From a virus: DNA of 64,000 nt. The stretch is from IMG/VR virus record IMGVR_UViG_3300035181_001045, positions 1-64,000 of that record, one strand, 5' to 3'. This document shows positions 48,378-56,376 of this stretch, in pieces (within the stretch, counting starts at the first letter, position 1; the number at the start of each line of letters is the position of its first letter). The notes below the pieces were generated by a model. The model ran no database searches. It had not been told where the DNA came from and saw only the letters and a list, made by a program, of their open reading frames with translations. A program made the translations under genes and the position numbers.

Positions 48378-49313
48378 TCACTTGCTCAGAACTCCCGAGA
48401 GAGCGTCCTTCACGTCCTTGGGGAGGTGAAGGGGGAAGTTCTCTCCGAGCGAGAGCTTGAGGCCGAGGATGATCCCCTCGACTTGCGTGCTACCCGGGAG
48501 AGCCTCCAGAGCCGCGATGAGCTTCCGGACCTTGGCGGGATGCGGGCGCTCCGTCTTGCCATCCGCCTTGTTCTGGGCCCGCGTGGCGCCCTTCCCGGTC
48601 TTCACCCCAGCGGAGAGCAGCTCGTCGAGCTTCTTCCCCTGCTCGTTCCGCGAGGCATCGAGCACCGCGGAGAGGAGCCCGACCGGAGCCGAGCCGTTGT
48701 CGAACCGGATCTGAACCTCCGGGAGGAGGTTGCCGAAGCGGAGGAGAGCGTCGATCTCCCGGGGCCCGATGCCCTTGGGGGCGACCGCGACCATCTCCGA
48801 AACGGACACACCCAGCAGGTCGAGCTGAATGAAGGTGGCGGAGAGCACGCTGAGGCTGTCGGCCACCTTCAGCGGGTCGGTGTTGCTCCGGAGACGCTCC
48901 AGGAGGCACTCCGCATCGCTCCCCGTGACGAACACCACCTTGACGCGGAGGACGTTGCCAGCCTTCGCGAGGAGCCCGCGCTCCACAAGGATGGCCTGAG
49001 CCGCCTTGCCGTTGATGGTCCGCTGAGCGCCGTCAACCAAGGTCAGGATCCGCTTGCCGTTCGAGTCGTTCCCGTCGTCGCGAACCTTGATCGGCTTCTG
49101 CACGCCGTTCTTGACGATGTCGTCGCGAAGGGCCTCGTTGATCGGGTAGTGCTCGCGGGGGTGGGCCAGAGCCGAACCCTTGGGGGCGAACGTTATGTCG
49201 TTCACCGGGACGTTCACGATCGAACCCGCCGTCGCGTCGATCTTGCTGTCGGTCATCCGCTGCGTCGCGGAGCGGCCGGAGGTCTTGGTCTTCTTCGTGG
49301 TCGGCTTCGTCAT
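48378..49313 (-). CDS. ParB-like (ParB/Srx superfamily) protein
   Basis: 311 aa. Basic N-terminus, then VNVPVNDITFAPKG, LRDDIVKNGVQKPIKVRDDG and LTLVDGAQRTINGKAAQAIL, the ParB/sulfiredoxin core with an N-G-V-x-x-P and D-G-x-x-R site that binds CTP or ATP in relatives. The C-terminal part is helical (HTH likely). Possible roles are segregation, DNA organisation or regulation. A 27-nt leader with AGGAG. Confidence 0.88.
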   Translation of the reverse strand: MTKPTTKKTKTSGRSATQRMTDSKIDATAGSIVNVPVNDITFAPKGSALAHPREHYPINEALRDDIVKNGVQKPIKVRDDGNDSNGKRILTLVDGAQRTINGKAAQAILVERGLLAKAGNVLRVKVVFVTGSDAECLLERLRSNTDPLKVADSLSVLSATFIQLDLLGVSVSEMVAVAPKGIGPREIDALLRFGNLLPEVQIRFDNGSAPVGLLSAVLDASRNEQGKKLDELLSAGVKTGKGATRAQNKADGKTERPHPAKVRKLIAALEALPGSTQVEGIILGLKLSLGENFPLHLPKDVKDALSGVLSK

Positions 49314-49340
49314 TTTCGTATCCTCGTCTTTCTTGTCTCC

Positions 49341-49368
49341 TGTACACTTTGTGGGTCGTCCCGATCAA
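49341..49368 (-). promoter_or_regulatory. Class I promoter
   Basis: Minus-strand TTGATC-N16-TGTACA upstream of the ParB-like gene. Confidence 0.65.
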
Positions 49369-49412
49369 CTCACTCGCGATACTTTTCGAAAGTCTGCGGC
49401 GGACCCTTGGAA

Positions 49413-49456
49413 ATGAAGAAAGCCGGGAGATCCCACGATCTCCCGGCTTTCTTCAT
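49413..49456. terminator. Strong hairpin, 20-nt arms, 4-nt loop
   Basis: ATGAAGAAAGCCGGGAGATC and its exact complement flank CCAC, between the 49568 gene end and the ParB promoter. T-rich edges fit termination of the minus-strand 49568 gene. Confidence 0.8.
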
Positions 49457-49567
49457 CGTCGGGCCTACATGTGCGCCGCACGTAGGTTCCGGGGTTGTCA
49501 GCCCTTTCAGCCCCGTTTTCAGCGCGGGGCAAACTGTAGTAGAGCGAGCATTCGCGTCCTCTTTCTT

Positions 49568-49864
49568 TCAGTAGTCGGCGTCGTCCGAATCGCCGTCCGG
49601 ACCGCAGAGGTCGTCTTCGCTGGCCCTATCGATCAGGGCCTCTTCGGCGTCCTTCTTCTCGTCCGCGTCCAGCTCGAAGGGCTGGCCATCAACGGTCGCC
49701 GAGTAGTCCTGGACTTCCGGGTCCTCGGAGGGGTAGCAGTTCTCGGGGGCGCCCGTGTAACGGCCTGCAACCCCGGGGGAAACCTCGCCCTTCAGCGTGA
49801 CTTCCACTTCTTCACCATCACGGTCAACGAGGATGGTGGTCTCGACATGTAGGTTGCGGCTCAT
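49568..49864 (-). CDS. Small acidic protein
   Basis: 98 aa, MSRNLHVETTILVDRDGEEV, beta-rich then strongly acidic (CGPDGDSDDADY). Possible DNA-mimic character is speculative. 6 nt after a class I -10. Confidence 0.7.
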   Translation of the reverse strand: MSRNLHVETTILVDRDGEEVEVTLKGEVSPGVAGRYTGAPENCYPSEDPEVQDYSATVDGQPFELDADEKKDAEEALIDRASEDDLCGPDGDSDDADY

Positions 49865-49870
49865 GGGTTC

Positions 49871-49898
49871 TCTACAGAGCGAGGCTGCCACCGATCAA
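49871..49898 (-). promoter_or_regulatory. Class I promoter
   Basis: Minus-strand TTGATC-N16-TGTAGA. Confidence 0.7.
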
Positions 49899-49917
49899 CC
49901 TCGCTCTGAGAATTTCG

Positions 49918-50288
49918 TCAGCCGATCTTGAAGCCCGTCAACATCCGGCGGGTGACGATCGCCACCTTCTCGTAGCTGCGGATATTCCCGCCTTTTTCGC
50001 GGAGGTAGCGCACGACCTCGACAGGGACCTCGACTTCGATCGGCTCGCCGGCCGGAGTTTCGTACTCATCCGGCACGTAGGACAGCTTGTTCTTGTTGAG
50101 TGCCGCGAGATACTCTTTCCGATGGGCTGCGGTGAGATGCAGGGAGATGCAGGGAGATGCAGGGAGAACCCATCAGGCCGCCTCCCCCAGCCACGCTCGC
50201 TCTCCTCCCAGCTCTGGTAGAGCACCGTCTGAAACACGGGCTCCGTCGGTACCTCGGGAGGGTCGTTGCACGTTTTATCGGGTTTCAT
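49918..50288 (-). CDS. Hypothetical protein broken by a 10-bp triplication
   Basis: MKPDKTCNDPPEVPTEPVFQ to RPDGFSLHL, then in another frame TAAHRKEYLAALNKNKLSYV to RRMLTGFKIG. Removing 20 bp of the 10-bp triplet repeat (50136-50165) restores 116 aa exactly. ATGA overlap with the upstream small membrane protein. Confidence 0.7.
50136..50165. repeat. 10-bp tandem repeat, three copies
   Basis: GATGCAGGGA three times in a row; one copy keeps the gene in frame. Confidence 0.95.
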
Positions 50289-50425
50289 TTCGCGCTCGTC
50301 TTGATGTCCCCGAAGGCCTTCAAGACCCCTGCGAGGACTTTGTTGATGAGGTAGTAGGCAACCGCCCCCGTGAGGAGGGATCCGATGACCCCTCCGATCA
50401 CACCCGAAAGAACGTACATCAGCAT
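50285..50425 (-). CDS. Small single-TM protein
   Basis: 46 aa, MLMYVLSGVIGGVIGSLLTG continuing AVAYYLINKVL, a glycine-zipper-like TM helix. Its ATG overlaps the stop of the GHKL-HExxH gene (TGATG). Confidence 0.65.
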   Translation of the reverse strand: MLMYVLSGVIGGVIGSLLTGAVAYYLINKVLAGVLKAFGDIKTSAK

Positions 50426-51753
50426 CAGACGTTACCCACCAGGTTGCGGAGCTGGCCAGTGATCCCGGCCCAGATGCGCTCGATCTCGGAGACGTGACCC
50501 TTCTCGCCGTCGCCTCCCGAACGGTGCGCGACTTCGTGAACGAGAACCCGAAGCGTCAGATCCCGATCCGCCAGGATGCTCTTCGAGAGCAGGATCTTCC
50601 CGTCGCGGTAGAGGCCGCGGAGACCCGGATCGCGGAAGTCCGTGATGTCGATGTCCCCGAGAGTGACCTCCTCTTCCTTGGTCACGAGGGCGATGGCCTG
50701 CTCCAGGTGCGTCTTCTCGACCACACCCAGCTCCGACCAGCCGTAGAGCCGCTGCGCCTCCGAGCGGAACCGCTCTTTGACTTGCTCGACCGTCCCGAGC
50801 ACGGACTCCAGGATCGCCTTGAGGGGCATGGGGACGATGCGACCCGTGCGGCCGAGGTGCTCGACTTCGGCGCTCTCCAGAAGCGACCGAACCGGGACGG
50901 CGTCCTTGCCGTGCTTCTCCGTGAAGTCGGCCGCCACGGCAGTCTTCACTTCATCCGAGAAGGCGTAGGTGCTGTAGGCGTCGATACCCTCGACGTCCGG
51001 AGCTTGCTCGTTGAGGAGCACGATGAACTTCTTCACGAGGTCCGGCCGCGTGGCCAGAGCCTCTTGCCAGACGCGACGGCAGTGGAGCTGGAGGTCGTAG
51101 CTGGCGACCATCTTCCGATCACGATCCGTCTCGATGTCCGAGAAGTCGTAGCCCATGGTGAGCTTGGGGTCGTTGCAGACCCAGATGCCCTGCGCGTAGA
51201 TGTTGCCAGCATAGCGCTTGTCGAGCAGGAGCGTACCCATGGACGTCTTCACGCGGTCGCTGGTCGTCTCCTTCGACAAGAACAGGAAGTGCTCCGGAAG
51301 GGCCTTGTAGGTCTCTTCCGAGATGTTGCCGATCTCGATGGCAACCCGGTTCTCGTCCTTGTGCCCCTTCGAGATGTTGAAGACCAGAACGTCCGCTCCC
51401 GCTTGCTCGTGAGCTTCGATGCTGGGGACCCAGACTTCGGACCCCGAGCGGATCTTCACCGAATGCCCCGCTCGGAGGAGCGAGAGCACGCCTTGGGGGA
51501 GACCCTCGCCGTACTGGCCGCGAAGACCCTTCTTGCCACGCTTCGTGGTGAAGCCCGTGAGAAGAGCCTTGAGCGGGATCACGGTCCCGTCGTTCTTGAT
51601 GACGAGCTTGGCCGTTTCCTTGCGGTAGCTCACGTTGAGGGGAGCGGAGAACTCCGTTTCGGCGTCGACCCCGTTCTGGAGAAGCTTGCGGATACCCTCA
51701 CGGGCACCCCAGTTGGGAAGGTTGGTACAGTCGAGGGAGAGGGGGAATCGCAT
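50425..51753 (-). CDS. GHKL ATPase fused to HExxH metallopeptidase
   Basis: 442 aa. The N-terminus has the Bergerat fold: N-box LLQNGVDAETEF (residues 24-35), G1 IKNDGTVIPL and G2 GLRGQYGEGLPQGVL. The C-terminus has TLRVLVHEVAHRSGGDGEKG with HEVAH and a downstream E (HVSEIERIW), a zincin site. A middle region of about 250 residues links them. ATP-driven clamp plus protease in one chain is unusual; substrate unknown. Start 7 nt after a class I -10. Confidence 0.8.
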   Translation of the reverse strand: MRFPLSLDCTNLPNWGAREGIRKLLQNGVDAETEFSAPLNVSYRKETAKLVIKNDGTVIPLKALLTGFTTKRGKKGLRGQYGEGLPQGVLSLLRAGHSVKIRSGSEVWVPSIEAHEQAGADVLVFNISKGHKDENRVAIEIGNISEETYKALPEHFLFLSKETTSDRVKTSMGTLLLDKRYAGNIYAQGIWVCNDPKLTMGYDFSDIETDRDRKMVASYDLQLHCRRVWQEALATRPDLVKKFIVLLNEQAPDVEGIDAYSTYAFSDEVKTAVAADFTEKHGKDAVPVRSLLESAEVEHLGRTGRIVPMPLKAILESVLGTVEQVKERFRSEAQRLYGWSELGVVEKTHLEQAIALVTKEEEVTLGDIDITDFRDPGLRGLYRDGKILLSKSILADRDLTLRVLVHEVAHRSGGDGEKGHVSEIERIWAGITGQLRNLVGNV

Positions 51754-51760
51754 GTTCGTC

Positions 51761-51788
51761 TCTACAGGAGTAGGAGGTTTCGGATCAA
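51761..51788 (-). promoter_or_regulatory. Class I promoter
   Basis: Minus-strand TTGATC-N16-TGTAGA for the GHKL-HExxH gene. Confidence 0.7.
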
Positions 51789-52058
51789 CCGACCGCGGGC
51801 TGAATCGCGCGCGGGCTGAATCGCGCGGATGCAGCTCTCGCCGATGACGACTTCAGGCCCACCGTCATCCGGCTGGACGTGGATCTCGTACTTGGTCGGA
51901 GCCGTGGGGTGGTCGCCGTAGATGTGCGTCACCTTGCCCACGACGGTGATGAAGTCGCCAATCACCTTGGGTTGGGCTCCAGCGATGGAGTACGTGCCCA
52001 GCTCCTTTGCTCTGAAGACTTCGGCCCGAATGCGGGTGCCTTTGACAATGTCGTACAT
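51762..52058 (-). CDS. Small beta-barrel-like protein extended by a 16-bp duplication
   Basis: 98 aa as read, MYDIVKGTRIRAEVFRAKEL, OB-like beta pattern (GDFITVVGKVTHIYGD). Removing one 16-bp unit (51794-51825) gives an end IQPAVG-stop at the TGA of the next TTGATC box, as in many genes here; the present tail runs through the promoter. Confidence 0.65.
   Translation of the reverse strand: MYDIVKGTRIRAEVFRAKELGTYSIAGAQPKVIGDFITVVGKVTHIYGDHPTAPTKYEIHVQPDDGGPEVVIGESCIRAIQPARDSARGRLIRNLLLL
51794..51825. repeat. 16-bp tandem duplication
   Basis: CGCGGGCTGAATCGCG twice (51794-51809, 51810-51825). Confidence 0.95.
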
Positions 52059-52060
52059 GG

Positions 52061-52468
52061 TCAGTCTCCTACAGATCGAGAGGGATTCCGATCAACCGAT
52101 CGTACAGCGTCAAACAACTCCGTCTGGGACATTTCCGACGGGTACGTAAGAACACGCGCAAGCACCAGATGAAGAATCTGTGTTGCCCCCTCCCTGACTT
52201 CAGGTTGTTCTCCTCGAAGAAGCAGAAACGGGCCCTCGTAAAACTCGTCTTCTTCATTCGCGACGGCGGAGAACTCGTCGAGAGAAGCTGAAACCTCCTT
52301 TCCCCCAAGGAAGAAGTATTCCCCCGCCGCAGTAAAAGTAAGCACTTCGCACGAAACACGATCCCAGTGTATTACTCCCTTGCGGGTGGGGGTCTCCACA
52401 CGAGTGAACTCGAATTCACCTGAACCGATCTTGAAACTCCCAGACTTCGCTACGAGGGTACCAAACAC
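52061..52468 (-). CDS. Hypothetical protein
   Basis: 135 aa from GTG, MFGTLVAKSGSFKIGSGEFE; beta-rich with an acidic loop (NEEDEFYEGPF). Base use looks slightly less GC-rich than in neighbours. Confidence 0.65.
   Translation of the reverse strand: MFGTLVAKSGSFKIGSGEFEFTRVETPTRKGVIHWDRVSCEVLTFTAAGEYFFLGGKEVSASLDEFSAVANEEDEFYEGPFLLLRGEQPEVREGATQILHLVLARVLTYPSEMSQTELFDAVRSVDRNPSRSVGD
52068..52095 (-). promoter_or_regulatory. Class I promoter
   Basis: Minus-strand TTGATC-N16-TGTAGG, 9 nt before the 52058 ATG. Confidence 0.7.
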
Positions 52469-52477
52469 ACATACTCC

Positions 52478-52741
52478 TTAGAGCTGTTCCCAAGCCGTCT
52501 TCGGGGCCCACAGGAACAGATGCAAGTTCCACAGGAACTCCCACTTGCCATCGAAGAGCGTGGCCCGGCACTGCATCTCCAGGAAGTGATCTTCGAGCTT
52601 GATGATGGCTAGCTCAGGCCCTTCGGGCTGGCCCGCGTAGGAGGTTCCGTCCCAGACGTGACACCTTCTACACTTGACCGCCTTCCAGGACACCGATCCG
52701 TCTCGGACGGATTGCCATGGCACGACGCGCATCTTGTCCAT
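52478..52741 (-). CDS. Small protein ending in the AWEQL tail
   Basis: 87 aa, MDKMRVVPWQSVRDGSVSWK, Cys pair KCRRCHVW, ending FLWAPKTAWEQL, the short form of the shared tail. Confidence 0.7.
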   Translation of the reverse strand: MDKMRVVPWQSVRDGSVSWKAVKCRRCHVWDGTSYAGQPEGPELAIIKLEDHFLEMQCRATLFDGKWEFLWNLHLFLWAPKTAWEQL

Positions 52742-52752
52742 CTTGGGGATCT

Positions 52753-52758
52753 TACACC
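52753..52758 (-). promoter_or_regulatory. Class II promoter (GGTGTA)
   Basis: TCGGTGTAAGATCCCC before the 52741 ATG. Confidence 0.5.
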
Positions 52759-52771
52759 GATCCCCCAAGAC

Positions 52772-52987
52772 TCAGCCGTGATGCTGACGACGTCGGCCGT
52801 CGTTGAACCCGCTCCGACGCATGCGTGCCAGGAAATTGTCTATGGATCGATGATCGCTCGGGGTTCCCGACGTGATCACGATCTCGGCCCCCTTCGTTGG
52901 GGGTGTGAATTTCCAGTGTCCCCCAGATGTCTTCTCTACCTTGAAATTCTGGGTTTTTGCCCGGGCGGTGATCTGTTGAAAGGTCAT
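52772..52987 (-). CDS. HicA-like mRNA interferase fold protein
   Basis: 71 aa. GGHWKFTPPTKGAEIVITSG with the catalytic-type His, then TPSDHRSIDNFLARMRRSGF, matches HicA. No HicB partner is adjacent, so it may be an orphan toxin or a repurposed dsRBD-like fold. 6 nt after a class I -10. Confidence 0.75.
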   Translation of the reverse strand: MTFQQITARAKTQNFKVEKTSGGHWKFTPPTKGAEIVITSGTPSDHRSIDNFLARMRRSGFNDGRRRQHHG

Positions 52988-52993
52988 CCCCTC

Positions 52994-53021
52994 ACTACAA
53001 ATAGATCGAGCAGGGGATCAA
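52994..53021 (-). promoter_or_regulatory. Class I promoter
   Basis: Minus-strand TTGATC-N16-TGTAGT; its -35 forms the palindrome GATCAACTGGTTGATC with the plus promoter. Confidence 0.7.
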
Positions 53022-53025
53022 CTGG

Positions 53026-53053
53026 TTGATCGTGGAAGGCGTCCCGGTGTAGA
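53026..53053 (+). promoter_or_regulatory. Class I promoter with GGTGTA
   Basis: TTGATC-N16-TGTAGA; GTG start 7 nt downstream. Confidence 0.7.
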
Positions 53054-53060
53054 ATGCTCC

Positions 53061-53429
53061 GTGACGAAACAACGCCAAACTACCGGAAAGAAACACCTTA
53101 CTCCCCAGGGGATCCTCGATTTCCGTTTTGGGATCGATCGGGTCGAGCGCCGCGATGGGAAGGCCTACGTGGTCGATGGGGCTGGGCTCTATGCCCCCGT
53201 CGAGGTGGCAGGCGACTACATGACCGCCGAGTTCACCGCCAACATCGCGAAGCTCACCGAGCTGCAAGCAGCGACGATGTTCGAGGCTGTCCGGCTCTCC
53301 CCCTACATCTCCCGCGAGGGGAAGCAAGAGAGAATGACCGCGCTCCTCACGAGCGGGAAGGTCAAGCTCGGGTTCCACGTCGTGGCCAAGAAGCAGCGCG
53401 GGCAACAGAGCGAAGAGGCCCTCGGCTAG
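53061..53429 (+). CDS. Hypothetical protein
   Basis: 122 aa from GTG. LDFRFGIDRVERRDGKAYVV and a helical second half. No family recognised. Confidence 0.7.
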   Translation: MTKQRQTTGKKHLTPQGILDFRFGIDRVERRDGKAYVVDGAGLYAPVEVAGDYMTAEFTANIAKLTELQAATMFEAVRLSPYISREGKQERMTALLTSGKVKLGFHVVAKKQRGQQSEEALG

Positions 53430-53435
53430 ATTTCT

Positions 53436-53441
53436 GGTGTA
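53436..53441 (+). promoter_or_regulatory. Class II promoter (GGTGTA)
   Basis: TTCTGGTGTAGC; ATG at 53451. Confidence 0.5.
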
Positions 53442-53450
53442 GCTCCGCCC

Positions 53451-54414
53451 ATGCCTTTGGTGTGGGATCTGAGCTGCCCCCGGAAGTCGCGTTCCATTTC
53501 AAGACGGGGTCGCTTCTCTCCGCCTGGATCCAAACACCCGGCGAGTCGACAACCTGAAGCCTTCGGCGAACCTCTTCCGTGCCAAGGTCTACTTCTGGAG
53601 TGAAGCGGGGCCCAAAGACCGGAACCTTCTCAGCACCCTCGAAGAATTCGGGCCCGGAACGAACAACGGGGCCTACCGCCGAGGGAATCCCCCAGCTCCG
53701 ATCCGTGTTCCCGATATGCCTCCGGGAATTGTGTCGCTGATAGCTATGGACTTCGAGACAGCGGCTCGAAGTCTCTCGATGGGATGCACAGTCCCATTCC
53801 GGATGCTCTCGGACAGCGCTGTTGCGGTGGGAACCCAACTACATCAGTCCCTTCGAGAGAGCATCATCTCCAACTTCATGAACTCGGCAGAGGGGCGAAG
53901 TAGCCTAGCCAGATCGATGGCCGCGCCCATCTTCCGAGCGCGTGACTATCAGGGGATTGCTCGACGCATCTTCCAGGTTGAGCAGTTGCCCAATGGGGCG
54001 CTCCCGATCTTTTCCCGTGAGCTTGCTACAAGTGTGGGATCCGAACTGCGTATTCGAGGCCGAACCGAGCACGCGGTCTACTACGACGACGAGATCAACT
54101 TCCGCGACATCTCCTTCGTTCGTGAGGGTGGGCATCCTCTCATTCATGTCCCGAAGCCGCCTCTCCCTATCCCCGAGTGGTGCAAGCCTGGGGTGTGGGC
54201 TTTCCGCCGGGACAAGAACAGGGAGCGGATCTACGCTCAAGTAGCTTCCGTTTGGGAGGGGACTCGGGCCATCGTTCGACATTGGAACATGTGGGTCACG
54301 AGCAGACGAGGGATCACCATTCAAGGCCGCGATCTCCATGAGAAGTGGATCCCTTGTTCGGGCCCCCAGCTTCCTCGTAAGTCGTGGTGGGAATACCTCG
54401 ACGAGAGCTTCTAG
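53451..54414 (+). CDS. Hypothetical protein with tail motif, two frameshifts
   Basis: MPLVWDLSC joins PEVAFHFKTGSLLSAWIQTP (one C added near 53480), which joins RRVDNLKPSANLFRAKVYFW (one C added near 53540). The rest is open to PRKSWWEYLDESF, a copy of the shared tail. 321 aa once corrected. Similar in outline to the 44160 protein. Confidence 0.65.
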
Positions 54415-54419
54415 CTCTT

Positions 54420-54425
54420 GGTGTA
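54420..54425 (+). promoter_or_regulatory. Class II promoter (GGTGTA)
   Basis: CTTGGTGTAAATGGGGG; ATG at 54434. Confidence 0.5.
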
Positions 54426-54433
54426 AATGGGGG

Positions 54434-55588
54434 ATGAGCTTCGACTGGAACATCTACAAGGGCAACCTCGGCTGGCTTCCTCAGCGGACCCTGTTCATCA
54501 CTCGGCACGGGAGCCAGGCCTACGGCACCAACTTGCCGACGAGTGACCTGGACTTGCGTGGGGTCTGCATTGCCCCGAAGGTGAACTACCTCGGCTTCCA
54601 GCCCCACAACCGTTTCGAGCAAGCGGAGCAACACGAGCCGGATTTCACGATCTTCGACATCCGGAAGTTCTTCCTCCTCGCGTGCGACTGCAACCCCAAC
54701 GTTTTGGAGCTGCTCTACACGGACCCGAGCGATCACCTGGTCCTGAGCCCCGAGTGGGAGCGCATCCGGGAGAAGCGTGACAGCTTCCTCTCGCGGAAGG
54801 CCAAACACACGTTCTCAGGGTACGCGACCGCTCAGCTCAAGAGGATCAACATACACTACAAGTGGCTCAAGGATCCCCCGAAGGCTCAGCCCTTGCGATC
54901 CGAGTTCGGGCTTCCCGAGCGAACGGTCATCCCCGCCGACCAGCTCGCAGCGGCAACCTCTGCCATCACCAAGGTCCTCGATTCTTGGCGGTGGCGGGAC
55001 ATGGAGGAGTTCGACGAGCCGGCCCGGATCCGCATGCGGGAGCTGTTCACCGAGCGTCTCTTGGAGGTCACCAAGTGGTCCTGGGATGACGTCGAAGTGA
55101 ACACCTGGCAAGCGGCTGCTCGAAGTGTCGGGTACGACACGAACTTCATCGAGCTGCTCGACAAGGAGCGGAGGTACACGGCGGCCCATCGGACCTGGTC
55201 TCAGTACCAGGAGTGGAAGAAGAACCGGAACCCGGCAAGGGCCGCTCTGGAAGAGAAGTTTGGGTACGACACCAAACACGCCATGCACTTGGTCAGGCTT
55301 CTCCGGATGTGCCGTGAAATCCTGTCAGGAAAAGGCGTACTCGTTCGTAAGCCGGATGCTGCTGAGCTTCTGGAGATCCGAGCTGGGATGTGGACCTACG
55401 ACGAACTCGTGTCGTGGGCTGTGGCTCAGGATGCGGAGCTGTCGGAGCTGATGAGGACCAGCCTCCTCCCGCAGCAACCGGACCGTGCGGGCCTGGAAGA
55501 GGTCTGTGTGCAGCTCATCGAGGAGTCCATGGCCCCTTCGTGGGCGGCAGCTCCGCGGCCCGCCCTCACGGTGTGGGAGCAGCTATGA
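54434..55588 (+). CDS. RlaP-like nucleotidyltransferase (pol-beta superfamily)
   Basis: 384 aa. ITRHGSQAYGTNLPTSDLDL followed by RGV is the GS...D-x-D core of COG3541 nucleotidyltransferases that accompany RNA ligases in repair. The C-terminal part is helical and ends PALTVWEQL, the short form of the shared tail. Possible role: RNA or tRNA end modification. No ligase is in the window. Confidence 0.82.
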   Translation: MSFDWNIYKGNLGWLPQRTLFITRHGSQAYGTNLPTSDLDLRGVCIAPKVNYLGFQPHNRFEQAEQHEPDFTIFDIRKFFLLACDCNPNVLELLYTDPSDHLVLSPEWERIREKRDSFLSRKAKHTFSGYATAQLKRINIHYKWLKDPPKAQPLRSEFGLPERTVIPADQLAAATSAITKVLDSWRWRDMEEFDEPARIRMRELFTERLLEVTKWSWDDVEVNTWQAAARSVGYDTNFIELLDKERRYTAAHRTWSQYQEWKKNRNPARAALEEKFGYDTKHAMHLVRLLRMCREILSGKGVLVRKPDAAELLEIRAGMWTYDELVSWAVAQDAELSELMRTSLLPQQPDRAGLEEVCVQLIEESMAPSWAAAPRPALTVWEQL

Positions 55589-55797
55589 TGCGAGACGGAC
55601 GGAAGAATTGCCCTCCCGTCCGCTGCCCCGTTTGCAACGGGCGGATCATGTTCCGCTCGTGTCCCTGCGTCGAGTACGAGTACGCCAGTGGAAACATCAC
55701 GAAGGAAGAAGCGAAAGAATTCCAGATCGGGATGCTCCAAGAGCTGGCGGACAAGAGACCGACCGGCTGGGAGCATCTCCTCGACGATCTTGAGTAG
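55585..55797 (+). CDS. Small zinc protein with C-terminal tail motif
   Basis: 70 aa. VRCPVCNGRIMFRSCPCVEY then RPTGWEHLLDDLE. ATGATG overlap with the previous stop. Confidence 0.75.
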   Translation: MMRDGRKNCPPVRCPVCNGRIMFRSCPCVEYEYASGNITKEEAKEFQIGMLQELADKRPTGWEHLLDDLE

Positions 55798-55834
55798 ATT
55801 TCCGTGGTTTCCTTTTGTGACCCGTCTTCGGCAG

Positions 55835-56371
55835 ATGAGAATCGGCCGACTTACTGTAATCGCGGGCCCCATGTTCGCTGGGAAGACCACGGCGCTTCTT
55901 GCTGTGGTTCACCAGATGGAAAAACTGGGCAAGAGCGTCGAAGTCTACAAGCCGATCACAGATACCCGGCATGCTGAGGCCGAGGTGATTTCGCACGAGG
56001 GGATCCGGTGCCACGCGAATTGGCTCTCCCCTGATGCCTTCCCTCTACCCACAAGTGCCGACATCATAGCTATCGACGAAGCCCAGTTTCTCTCTGCCGA
56101 AGCAGTCCCGGCTGTCCTGAATGTGATCCTATCAGGGGTTTCCGTAGTCCTTGCAGGGCTCGACCTGACCTGGAAGGGGGTGCCTTTCGGACATCTCCCT
56201 ACATTCATGGCTCACGCGGATGAGGTTCGAAAGTTGCGATCCCGCTGTGCGGTCTGCGGAAATTCCGCATGTCGCTCTTATCGCCTCATCCAGAGTGAGG
56301 CAACGGTCCTCGTCGGTGGTGCTGAGGCGTACGAGCCTCGATGTCTCCGCTGCTTCCAACCGGGTGGGTAA
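55835..56371 (+). CDS. tdk: Thymidine kinase (type II)
   Basis: 178 aa. P-loop TVIAGPMFAGKTTALL, DEAQFLSAEAVPAV (Walker B), GLDLTWKGVPFGHLPTFMAH, and the zinc pairs RCAVCGNSAC and RCLRC are diagnostic. It phosphorylates thymidine for phage DNA synthesis. The ATG at 55835 has no strong ribosome site; an upstream start is possible. Confidence 0.93.
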   Translation: MRIGRLTVIAGPMFAGKTTALLAVVHQMEKLGKSVEVYKPITDTRHAEAEVISHEGIRCHANWLSPDAFPLPTSADIIAIDEAQFLSAEAVPAVLNVILSGVSVVLAGLDLTWKGVPFGHLPTFMAHADEVRKLRSRCAVCGNSACRSYRLIQSEATVLVGGAEAYEPRCLRCFQPGG

Positions 56372-56376
56372 CGGCT

